The translations under genes and the position numbers were made by a program. DNA of 64,000 bases from Conchocele bisecta (taxonomy: Eukaryota; Mollusca; Bivalvia; Lucinida; Thyasiridae). Location: NCBI GenBank assembly GCA_029237695.1, contig CM055277.1, forward strand, positions 44,612,242-44,676,241, written 5' to 3'. Position 1 is the first letter of the stretch, and each line of letters opens with the position of its first letter. Below the pieces are notes generated by a model that searched no databases, was not told the DNA's origin, and saw only the letters and a list, made by a program, of their open reading frames with translations. This document shows positions 21,600-34,500 of the stretch, piece by piece.

Positions 21600-22010
21600 T
21601 TTTATTTATTGGTCTTTAACAGACTATCAACAGCTAAAGTCATTTAAGACCGGGCCAACGGGTTCGACCCCGTATATAACCTGCTGCATTGGGGGGAAAA
21701 TCCCAAAATCACATTTATATCATTAAATGTATATTCAGCCCTGAAATTAGAATAACCTGACCTGATGCCAGGTCCATACCACACCAAAGTCACTTGACCC
21801 CTTCCCCTAAAATAGGATTACGAATAATCATAATACAATGTACTCACATAAAGGATATAACCAGATTCAACTGTCGCATACTAGAATGCCAATGACGTAC
21901 GTGAGGGCCACACCAAGGTCTCCGGTCGGGATTCCGGTAAGGATGAATCCCGATCATTAAATTACCTATCGCATGCTCCCACCTGCCACCCACTCATCAG
22001 AATAAGAATG
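21600..22010. repeat. Dispersed ~410 bp repeat, intact-looking copy
   Basis: It begins 'ttattggtctttaacagact', contains a B-box-like 'gggttcgacccc' at about 21660 and ends 'cgcatgctcccacctgccac'. Near-complete copies are at 24204 and 40266. The B-box-like motif could mean a tRNA-derived SINE origin, but no clear A box was found. Confidence 0.82.
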
Positions 22011-22394
22011 CTGACCATTATTTATACATGTCAGAAATGTACCTAACGTCAGTTAATAGAGAGGAGGGGCTCCCAGAACTGCCGCCTGACCTAACAAAGA
22101 ACAACTTTATAGCCAATTTTGCTAAAATGTTGACATTGTGTCATGTGTGGGCTATTGAATGAAAATATGCACGATTATACATACAGTATAAAGTGTCAAG
22201 GCAATCATTGTAACAGATCAAAAATCAACACAAATGTTACAGCCAGATGGACAAACTCAGTGGACACAATCAGAGACTACCAGATGTAAATAAATATTTA
22301 AAGCTATACCCCTTGACATGATGCATGTAGATGTGCCAGGTGTACATGAAAACCAGATTTGTCACATGTTGGCACCTATAAAAATATAAATTAA

Positions 22395-22400
22395 TTTATT
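22395..22400 (-). terminator. Candidate poly(A) signal of the ACADS-like gene
   Basis: On the minus strand AATAAA lies 15 bp after the stop codon. That is very close to the stop, so a downstream signal may be used instead. Confidence 0.3.
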
Positions 22401-22415
22401 CTGTCCATACATTCA

Positions 22416-22571
22416 CTAACTAGCCGCATATTGCTTCAGCAGCGCGGTGGCTATCACAAGTCTCTGTATTTCACTTGTCCCCTCGTATATCTCCGTAATC
22501 CTGGCGTCCCTGTAGTGCCGCTCAGCTGGCATGTCCGACACGTAGCCCATACCTCCCAGTACCTGGATGGC
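22416..22571 (-). CDS. ACADS: ACADS terminal exon
   Basis: It encodes 51 residues and a TAG stop, starting [20 protein letters not shown] and ending in LLKQYAAS. It contains the catalytic glutamate (EIYEGTSE). The acceptor reads 'aaccag|GCC'. Confidence 0.96.
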   Translation of the reverse strand, partial: AIQVLGGMGYVSDMPAERHYRDARITEIYEGTSEIQRLVIATALLKQYAAS

Positions 22572-25500
22572 CTGGTTAAATAAAATAAAAAAGACGCGGC
22601 TTATTTCTTAACACATTATACTGCATCTCGGATGCAGCATTTTTACTGATGGAAAACTTGTAAATAAATTTCTTTATTTCTGTAGCATTAATTCTGTCAC
22701 CTAAATGAAATATTTTAGAACCTTTTTGTTTATCGGAATACCAGGAATCAGTATTAAAGGTGCCCACACAGAAGGTACAAAAATGTTCTTTAATAAAAGA
22801 AATTAAATAAGTGTAATATTTCCTGTCACTATTCCACGAGTTCTAAAGATTCCACGAGTGTCCAGCTATACAGATTAATCAATCATTTAGTTAAAAAAGA
22901 ATAAAATTAATTTTGTATTTTTTTCTGATAGTTGACGCGCGGTTGGTATCAAGAACTGTTTGCAATATGCAAACAATGGAGGCATGTTATTTTTTAATTT
23001 TTTAATTTATTTAAACATAACTTAAAATGCGTCACCTGAAAAAAAATAATGTTTTTCAACACATTATAAGTACGGTCATTGGCGCATCAAAAACCTAAAG
23101 ATACAGATGAATAAATTAGTTAATGTCCGTTTAAACATTTTAAGGGAAACACGATTAAATTGCCCCTGATAATCAGTGTGGGCAAAATTTGCATTCTGAT
23201 ATAAAATGCTAATAATAAATGCCAATCAATACGTGGGGTAATGGTGATGAATGAATGTTTATTTTGCCAGAAAATGTCTCAGAATTGATGTCTTCTGATA
23301 ATAAAGAACATTTTTGTGGCTTACTGAGTGGGCAATGTACCTTTAACATTTCACCAACAAAGCAAATATCAGAATGACAAGTAAACAATATAAACATTAT
23401 GTAACATGTATCCATTAAGACATCAACTAGTATTAGGCTTTTAAACCGTTACTGGTATGAACTTTATAATTTTTTATTATTTCTCAATGAAAGTATATGT
23501 TGTGACCACTCATTTGAACCGTCTCGATGAGACGGTTCAAATGGTGGTCACGACATATACTTCCAAGCATATATAAAGAAAATATTTAGAATTTTCCACA
23601 AAACAAAATGATGTATCCGCAGCATGAAATACATTACTGCATGTTCTTCTGTACGACCTACTGTCAAAATACAGTGATTGTCAGCCCCGAAATTGATCCT
23701 TTGAAACAATGTTTGTCGCATCTTTTCCTGCCAAAACGACAGGTGAGGCATGAATGCTCTATAAACATTTTATAGATCTCAGCCATTGATGTTGGCCCAA
23801 GTACTAACCTGGTGGCTCACTGCAGTAGCTGCCTCGGATGCTGCCAATTTTGCCATCGCTGCCTCCTACAATGAATAGTAGTATATGTATGCAAACACAT
23901 TAGTGAATGTTTCATATTTTTGGCAGTTTTTGCACCAAATACAATGTGTACAATAGAGTGATGTTTCAGTTATAGAATGGTAAACTGCTGGTACTGATCA
24001 AATGTGTTGAGCTGATAAACACATACAAAACTGAGCGATGATATTGATGGCGTAATGAATGCAAACAAGAAATCAGTAGTACTAATAGATGTACCTCTCA
24101 ATAATGTGAATGCAAATTTCATTTGTCATTTGACATTGACCCTGTGCACAGGGCCCACATGATGTGGGCTAGAGTATATTTTTCAGGGCACATAACAAGA
24201 CTGGTTTGTTATTGGTGTTTAATGGCCTATCAACAGCTATGGTCATTTAAAGCCGGGCCAAGGCGTTCGATCCTGCATTTAACATGCTGCATTGGGGGGT
24301 GGGGGGTGGGGGGAATCCCAAAATTAGAACAGAATATTTACATCAAGATAAATATATATTCAGCCCTGAAATTAGAATAACCTGACCTGGTGCCAGGTCC
24401 ATACCACACCAAAGTCACTTGGCCCCTTCCCCTAAAAGTAATAGGATTACGAATAATCGTAATACTCACATAAGGGGTATAACAAGATTTTACTGTCACA
24501 TACAAAAATGCCAAAGACGTAAGTGAGTGCCAAACCAGGTCTCCGGTTGGGATTCTGGTAAGGATGAACCCTGATCGTTAAATTACACATCACATGCTCC
24601 CAATTGCCACCCACCATAACAAGACTAGATAGCCACGGCCCGCGTATCACGCCCGCTGAGGCTTTGATAGTGTACGGAAAAACATTACCCAAAAACTTTA
24701 ACCTGGACGCACGTACGTATGTACGTAAGGACGGACAGATACACATACGCCAATGTGCCAACTATATCCCGCTGTCAGCAAGTGGGCCAATGTGGACAAT
24801 TAGCAAACCAATGCGTCCGGTGACAGATTGGAGAAACTCAACTTCTCAACCAGACACACACTGTTTGCCTTTTTTTTCTTCTTCAAATAATGATCTCTGG
24901 TGCTAATACTATACAAGATATGAGACACAGCCACAAACGCCGTTTTTATAAGACCAGACAATAAATGTGAGCATAAACATAGAATATAGTACGATTATTT
25001 TATGGAAACATCAAGATAAAGTATTTTTTCTGCGCATAACATGTCATAGGTGTATTGAATTTTACCCATACCACCGCCTCTGACCACACAAGCTCATCCC
25101 TCCACCCAGCCTCGACTTATCAAATAGTTTTTTATCGTTATCATGCTCTACGAGGGAATAAGATCCGATGACGAGATACCCTGGACAAAGTGAAAGTGAC
25201 TGGATTTTACGTCCAAGCAACAGTTAATGTCATATAGAGATGAGACCTTGGTTTCAAGTCACATACGACGGACCAGTGGGATGAAATACTATTATTTTTT
25301 ACGCCTAGGGCGGGGATTGAACTCAACCTCTGGTATTGAAGTCCAGTGTCCTAACCTCTAGGCCACAATCCATCCCTATACTTTGGACAAAAATCCAGCC
25401 TTTTTGTTTATCTTGGAGCACAATATTTCAGTAGCATTTCTCTATTTTAAGATATATATCAACAGTTACCTTGGTATATGGTTCGCCAGCGTCTTTAAGC

Positions 25501-28500
25501 ATGGCAGCCTTCCAGGTGAGGAGTCTCGCGCTCTCTATCTTCACTTCCATGTCCGCCAACTTCATCTGTCACCAATACACGTACATATGTGGCTATCACT
25601 CGAGAAATCGGGCGACCAGTGTAGATCCAGATCAGCCTGTGCATCTGCACAGTCTAATCAGGATATGCACTGTTTGCCATTCCATTAATTAAACTCCTGT
25701 TATGATTCCAACAAGGGATACATAACAAGACTATATGTACGTACAGACACCAGTAATGCTATATCAATGATTCTATATTTTATGTACATCTTGGTGCCGT
25801 TTTTCTAGTTTTGAGATAGAACCAATAATTAATTAAACGGTGTTTATTCCATTGGATGACAGTCCAGGTGCTACATTTATAATAGTATAGCCAATTGTTC
25901 TCGTCATTTTATTTATTTTATTTCCACTTCAAGGGACCAGGGGTCTCAGAAATGTCATTTCCGTTACGTACATTTACATGACGGAAATATAGGTTTACAT
26001 TTCCATTTTTTTCTTTTCAACGGCATAAAACATAAAACTGAAAGGGCATCTATTAACAAAAGTGTCAAAAATATGGTAAGCTAATTGTATTAGTTTGAAA
26101 CAGAGCAATTTAGTAGCAAGTCGTGGAATTTCTCATTTATGGTAACCCAATAACATGTATTTAATATGAATCAGTAAAGTTAAAGAAAACAAAATAGCTT
26201 GGCATGTAACAGAATGCCGTGCTTTACCACATGTACCAAACATCGTTATAAAGCTACATTTAATTAATAGCAGCCTCCAAAAATATGGCGTAACGGAAAT
26301 GACAAAATGTAACGGTAATGACAAAATGTAACGGTAATGACTCTCCATTTATTTAAAATACTAATACAGCATATATAACAAACATATTTATACTTTGCAT
26401 ATGCTGTACAATATAACTTTAAGTTAATATTTACTTTTAATGTGATTGCCAATAGAAACCCACACTCCTGGAAGCTGTGTCTGTTTTTTGTTGTTTCAGA
26501 GCTTTTACGAATTAAATCCTGACATATAAATGTTGTAGGTCTGAATAAATGTGCCATTACTGACCGACAACTGATGGAACCTGGTTTATATCTAATTGAC
26601 GCAAGAACTGACTGGTTAGTATGGTAATTTATCATTGCCGTTACACGATTGTCATTACCGTTACACAATTTTGTAATGGAAATGACCGTAACGGTAATGA
26701 TTTTTCTTTAAAAACTCCCATTTTTCACCCCTCTGTATACAACTCATCATGAAGGTAGAATATGCAAATGCAACGTTGTAAGTGTGTCTATCCACCCATT
26801 TTAGTTTCAGCCGACCTACATACATATGGACGTGTATAAACGCCGAACGGTAATGATGCATGTAATGTGTAACCTTAAAATTCTGAATACAGACAGGCCT
26901 CGTTCTCGGTAATGACTTAAGTTGTGTTACCACCGTGTTTATTTATAAATCGGGCGCCCATAAACAGTTTTCATTGCATTAGTAGCTGAACATAGGAAAG
27001 GGAGGTTACTCTGATTTTACATTTTTTGTTCAGCGTAACGGTAATGATTTGATTTCGTGGGACAGATACATTAACGTCAGTATTTTTTACAACAAAATGC
27101 AAATTTATTGCAGAATAACTTAATATAAATGTTAAACTATTTTAATTCAGATGCAATGTATAGCAAAGTACAAATGGACAAGATTTGAGAATTACGGGCT
27201 TGTGAACAGTGCTAATTGATGACCGGGACATGCCCATTTGGTGAACCACACGTATGCCAACAACAGAAAATAATAACTAAACACACATAACAAGAATTGT
27301 AAATACTGTTTTCTTAATGGATTGGTATTATACATAGTTTCTTTACTGAAAAAAATGTTCCTTATAAATTGTGTGATTTGTCAGTAAATTACACCAGATG
27401 TACATAAAATATAGAATCACTGATATGCCACACTAACCATTTGAAGTGCCCTTTTTTTCGATTAGCACCCTGCCACTTTTTCATCCTGGGGGAAACACTA
27501 ATTTCATTGTGAATTAAGTACACCACAAATTATGGGGTACAACTTAACGCTCTATTGAAGACTGTGATCATCATTGTGCACTTATAAAGTTTTATCCGGT
27601 CTTAACCAATTCCATGCAGGATACTGATACACAGACAGGTATCAAAATGTTCCAACGAATTCTTATATATTTTATTTATTCATGAAAGTATATGTTGTTA
27701 CTCGAGTGGTAACAACATATACTTTAGAGTAGAAGTAAAGAAAATAGATAAGAATTGGTTGAACATTTTGATTCATGTTTATCTTAATTGGTTAAGACCG
27801 GATACAACTGGCTTGTGTACCAAGAATGACAATCAAAGAATAGTTATCTGACTCCAATATGCACACCACATTGTGAGAAAAATGGTGAATCTTCAGTTTG
27901 AAATGTGTTAAAATAGTTTAATTTCGGTTTACTAAGACTCTTCAGTCCACTGTGGGTATAATGTTTATATGTTACCTGCATAGCATGTACCGTCGTGCTC
28001 TATTGAAGATTGTTATCATTATAGTACACTGGCAAGTTTTGCACAGTTGAATTTTGTTTCTAACGCACTCTATAAATATCACGCAATCTGATTGGCTGAT
28101 GGTCATACATTACAGGTATAATTATCATTGTTGATGAACGGTCGAAAATTATTTCAATATGTATTCCTACGCCAGTAGTAAAGGAATGCATTAGAAATAG
28201 GTTAACCACATTGTAATTTTGAAATTTGCGGCGTATATCAGAAAATGATAGGTCGGAAAACATGTTTAAGATTTTCCGACCTATCATTTTCTGATATACG
28301 GTGCAAATTTCAAAATTACAATACAGTTAACCCTATAATATTACCTGTATGGCCTGCAGCTTGGCGATGGGGCGACCAAATGCTTGTCGTGTCTGGGCAT
28401 AATCTATTGCACATTCCATGGCAGCCTGCAAACCACAAATGGACATGAAATGTACAGGGTGTCCCAATAAAACGGGCACATGATTCAAATCAATCAATAG

Positions 28501-31500
28501 TTAACACATAATGCTCTCTTACGTGTGGTTAAAATGGTAAAATGGTAAAATGGTAAAAACATGAAAAATTCAACAAGGGAGGCAACTCTGGATAACTTTG
28601 CACATTAACTTAACCATATTAATCCATATTATATTATGAATATTTGAAACTTTGTTCAATGGTAGTATAATTGGTGAACATGTATTCATTTGATTAACAT
28701 ACTACAGCTATTTGAACTAGGTCCCCGTTTCTTTACACCCTGTACATGGAGCTCTCAATCTGCATAACTTTCTTTCTCAAACGAGTTACTAGTAAATAAT
28801 CTGGCTTCATGCTCGTACAAATTGAATTACAGTTCTTAACCATTTCATCCCTAAGTAACTGGAATTGAAAAGTGAAAGTGAATGGGTTTAAAGGTACATG
28901 CCCACTCAGTAGGCACAAAATGTCTTTTATAGGAATTAAATAAGTGTATAATTGTGTCACTATTCCACCAGTTCTAAAAATTACAAATGCACGCTATAAA
29001 GATATAATCATTTAGTAATATTTATTTTACTGATAGTGACTCGCGGTGGTATCAATATATTTTCATATGCAAATGAGGCATGATATTTTTTAATTATTTA
29101 TACTAATTAACTACGTCACCTGAACAAAATAATATTTTTGACAGATTATAAAGTATGATCATTGCACATCAAAAAATAAATACAGAGAATAAATAGTAAT
29201 GCAATTAAGGAAACACGGTTATCGCCCCTGATATCAGTGTGTAAATTTACGTCTGATATAATAAAATGTATAATAATGCCGTCAATACGTGGGGTAATGG
29301 TGAATGAATGTTTATTTTGCCAGAAAATGATGTATTTGCTATAAAGAACAGTTTGTGCCTACTGAGTGGGCATGTACTTTTAACGTCCTAGCAAAGGTCA
29401 TTTATGGACGGGACCTTGATTTCAAGTCTCACCAAATGGGATGGAAATGCTATGAAAGTATATCTGATGCCTATTTCACGAACATTGCAAAGTATACTTT
29501 TCTAGCAAAGTATACTTTGAGGGAGAAATTTTAAATTTTAGGATAAATTTATTATTTTTTATTATACTGAATTTATTACATTATCACAGCCATTTTGGCA
29601 TATTTTAATCCTCAAATATATGCAGTTGTTAGTTCTATATGAAATAATGCATTTCAGGTAAAATAAATGATTACTCCCTCAAAGCACTAGAAAAGTATAC
29701 TTTGCAATGTTGGTGAAATCGGCTACTGATGCCTCAGGCGAGGTTTGAACCTACAACCTACAGATTGGATGTTGTAGGTGTTCTTATCCCTAGGCCACAA
29801 CCCATCCCAACTGGAATTGAATGTTCAGTTTTAGTATTCAGAAATTTCACTAATCAGACAAGGTCAAATTTGATGAAAACTTAGAAAAATATCCACACAT
29901 AGTGCAGGTCCGGATGAGACTGCTCACGATGAACCAGCACAGCTGGATCTACGCTATTTACAAAGACTAGCATAGAGGCTTGTGTATTGTTAAAAAGGTT
30001 AATAATATTATTGATGCAACTTTGATTGGTATTTTTTGGAAAATTCTAGTCATTTGACTTGTTCAGTGCTGATTTTCTTTTCCAATCATATGCACTAAGT
30101 CAAATATTGAAATTTAAGTCCGAAAGCAATGACACATACTACATTAACTTTTTTTATTATTACCTATTTCTCAGCCTTGGACTTGCAAGTACACTTATAC
30201 GATAAAATTATATAATTCCAGCACAAAAATATTTACACAATTCCCTAACATTTCATTGACCAGTAGCAAGTCTCTGTCCAAAATTTATATCCCAGTAAAC
30301 TCCCATGCCAAACTACTTTCCATAACCGTGAGGCGCAGTTAAAATAATTCTTAAGAAAACGGAAAATAGACACATTTTCTTGATGAATTTATTTCAAATG
30401 CTGGAATTATAAGGAATGAATGGCTTTTTTGTGGAATTTATCGGGGATATAAACTTGGAAAAGTCGCAGGAATACTGGACGAGGCCAGTCTTATCTCTGA
30501 AAGTGCATGCCACCTTGAAATAGACTATATTAAAATAAGTGTTTCATCGTTATGCATACCTGGGCTATTCCTAAAGCTTGTGATGCGATGCCAATTCTTC
30601 CAGCATCCAGGGTTTGCTGCAAAAGAATATAGTGTACGTGGATTTATGCTTTGTAAAACAAGGCATACATTTTTTTAAAGGGAGACAACTCCATAAATAC
30701 CAAAATTAATTCTGCCTTCTTACCAAAACTCAAAATTAACTTTGCACATCTACACACTATATAAATATTGTTATATTATAATACATGTACACCCATTAGC
30801 ATGTGTAAGGCAATTTGATATGTTGAATAACATCTGCACTAATACTCGAGTAGTCAAATCATTTCAAAATCCAATAGACTGGGTAATGTAACGAGATAGC
30901 AACATCCTTAACTCGAGCGTCACAAACCAAATGTTAACAATCGGAAATTTGTAATTCCTAAGGTAAGTTTTTATTCTGTATTGAATAGTTTTGTTACTTT
31001 ACTTATTTGCATTGTTTGCAATTTACTGTTCCACTCAATGAAGGAAGCACATGTTAACTTACCATCGCGATTTTGAATCCATATCCGGGCTTCCCGAGCA
31101 TGTTCTCCCGTGGTATGCGACAATCCTCAAATATGAGATTGCAGGTGGAGGACGCCCGGATACCCAGCTTGTCTTCCTTCTTGCCCAGCGACAGTCCGGG
31201 GGTTGGTTTGGGCACCAGGAATGCACTGATACCCTGTCAATGTATGCGCCGCAGGCTGATGAAATGGTCTGGAGGACAGGTGTGACCATTATAGATCGGC
31301 TTATAAACAGGTTACCAAACTGGAAAATCACAAGTAGCTTCCCATAGAACTACTGCTGGGGATCAACGTCGTTGGAATGGCTATATTAACTATCGGCTAC
31401 ATATTGGAACTAAGCTGCATGACATCAAATCTACAAATTTCACCAATTCTAATATTAATGATGCCCCGTTGTTCTAAGGGAAATTACTCATGATTTTCCA

Positions 31501-34500
31501 ATTTTGGTAACTTTGAATATTGGTCCTGAATCAGGACATATGAGGATCCAATTTTGGTACCCTTGAATATAGGTCCTGAATCAGGACATATGAGGATCCA
31601 ATTTTGGTAACCTTCAATATAGATCCTGAATCAGGACATATGAGGATCCAATTTTGGTAACCTTGAATATTGGTCCTGAATCAGGACATATGAGGTTCCA
31701 ATTTTGGTAACCTTCAATATAGATCCTGAATCAGGACATATGAGGATCCAATTTTGGTAAACTTGAATATAGGTCCTGAATCAGGACCTATATTCAAGGT
31801 TACCAAAATTGGATCCTCATGTATATTTGTACAGTCGACGAAGTGGTCAAGGCTGCTATAAGGTTTAGAAGCAGCATGATATTGACCGAATGGCTACTCG
31901 ACAGGGGCCTGACTACCCTACATACAATTTGGGCCTGACAATATAAGTCAGTGAAAGTTGCATTTGAATTTAACTTTTTGACACTAGGGTCTGTCACAGC
32001 TCCATTTAAGGTGCGTAATTTGATCAACTTTGGGGGGAATTTGTTATTTCTTCACCGAAAATGGTAAGTTGGGAGTGCTTTAGAATCATCTCATTGAGCC
32101 AAAAATGGCAAGTTGGGAGTGCTTTAGAATCGTCTCATTGAGACGATTCTAAAGAACTCCCAACTTACCATTTTTGGTGAAGAACTAAGACAAATATCAA
32201 ATATTTGGTCAAATTACGCATCTTAACTGGAGCTCTGGTCTGTTATCAATAAAACTTTCTGAGCATTTACTTGCATCTCATACTCCAAATTAGGCAGTTG
32301 GATTGGTCGAGGCTGAGCTGTACTCAGTCTTAGCCAATGACACTGTTTAATATTGAGCGCAGATTTTGAGACTGTGCTCTGACAGGAAATATTATAATCA
32401 CAGACCTAAATATAGATTACTGTCTCAGAAAATCAACATTATACAAGTGTATCGACTAGCCTATCACATGAAGTTATACCAGGGCATAGGCGGATTGCCT
32501 TTCAGTCACCGACATCCTTATTGTTTTCCCCGAGTTTCTCATTCAATGAAAGCATAGCATTTCATCTCAATTAATTGTTGACAATATTGTACACATTATG
32601 TCAAACTTGTTGTCACAAGTTACCACATTTGCATGCACAGAATTGTATCGCAATTTGAAAGCGTGTTCAGGTGCAGTGCTGCATTCAAACAAACATGTGC
32701 ATGCGAAGGGTGCAGGCTAAACAATAAGGTTATAGTTCACGTATTTAATTTTTAATAAGTTAATTTCTACGCTAGCTACTGGCTCGAAATAAATTGACTA
32801 AAAATTCAATATATTACCTATTACTATTACTTACTGGCATCATGAACATGATTAAATCCTAATCATACTGTCTGAATGTTCAAGAGGATTGAGGTTCACA
32901 GTTATTGCTAATGCTACCAGGTGCCTGTTGTAGCCATTGTGTCATAGTACAGGGGAACCTCTCTAAACTGGACACTCTGGGTGGTCCCCAGAGTGTCCGA
33001 TTTAGGGAGATTCCACTGTAATTAAGCAATCCAATTTGTGTCATTTTCAATCATGAACAGATAAGGTTATGAAATGAATTACAATGAAACCCATCTAAAT
33101 TAAACACAATTGGGTTCCCAGTGTGTCCGGTTTAGAGAGGTTCTACTGCATTCATGCTTCCACAGCACAGGAATCTTGCAGCTAAATTGTGGAATGCATA
33201 GCACGCAAATGGCATAATTAAAACAATTACAAAATGTATTTTAATAATTTTAAACTAACCTGATGCTTTTTGCTTTTATCTGTGGTTGCAAAAACCTGCA
33301 AGAAGAAGTACCATGTTACAGCTAGGTGCCTGATGATGACATCCAACAACATAATATGGAAATTAACAATATTAATTGTGCAAATATTCCAAATTGAAAT
33401 CTCCTGTTGTGTACACATTATTATTTATTAATATTCCTATTGTTCAAACAAGGCCACATCCAACAACATTGACCATAATATGGAAATGAACAATATTAAT
33501 TTTGCAATTATTCCAAATTGAAATCTCCTGTTGTGTACACATTATTATTTATTAATATTCCTATTTTTCAAACAAGGCCAGTCAACATGGGGAGATAAGT
33601 CACTGAAAACGATTAGCGTTCTTCATCTTGCCTTGATAAACATGTATAGTAAATTTGGTTATGATCCGTCAAGTAGAACTTGACTTATTGTGTGGACAAG
33701 GATACATTCCGAAAATTAACAAGAAACAAGGCAAAGCCACGAAGGCCAGGTTTTTTCCAAGCATGGACACTTGGATAACATAATTATACCCACTTTTTGT
33801 AGACTAGATGGCCGTGGTCTGCATGTCGCGCCTTGGGGCGAGGCATGGACACTAAAAAAATAGATATAGTAGATGGAAAAATTTTAACGAAAAAACTTTA
33901 ACCGGACACTCGGACGTATGGACGGACGGACGGACGGACGTATGCCAAAATGCCGACGATATCGCGCTTTCCGCAAGCGGGTGCGACAATGATGATAAAC
34001 ACCCATGTGAAGTATCAAGGTAATGGGTGAAGCAGTTGCAGAGATATAGTACACAAAAAAACTTTAAGAAATAAATTCAAAGTAATTTGACCTTGACATT
34101 GATCACAGGGGCCGCACGGTTGGGGGTTAGAATGAAAATATGGACGATGATAAACACCCATGTGAAGTTTCAAGGTAATGGGCGAAGCAGTTGCAGAGAT
34201 ATAGTATAACAAAAAAGTTTTAACCCAAAAAAAAAATTTAACCAGACGTACGTTAAAAAGTTAACGTTGAAAATGGCTAAGTCAATTACGTAGAAATAAT
34301 AGGTGAAGGTAAAAAAATGGTCACATGTTGGATAGTTGTATGTGGTAGGCACCCCTTGGTTATGAAGCTGTGAAAGTTTGGTGGTCCTAGGTGGTACAGT
34401 ACCAAAGAAATGGACTTAAACTCGAAAACTTAACATTGTAAACGCGAAAACTTAACATTGAAAATGGCTAAGTTGACTGCGCGGAAAAAATGGGTGAAGT

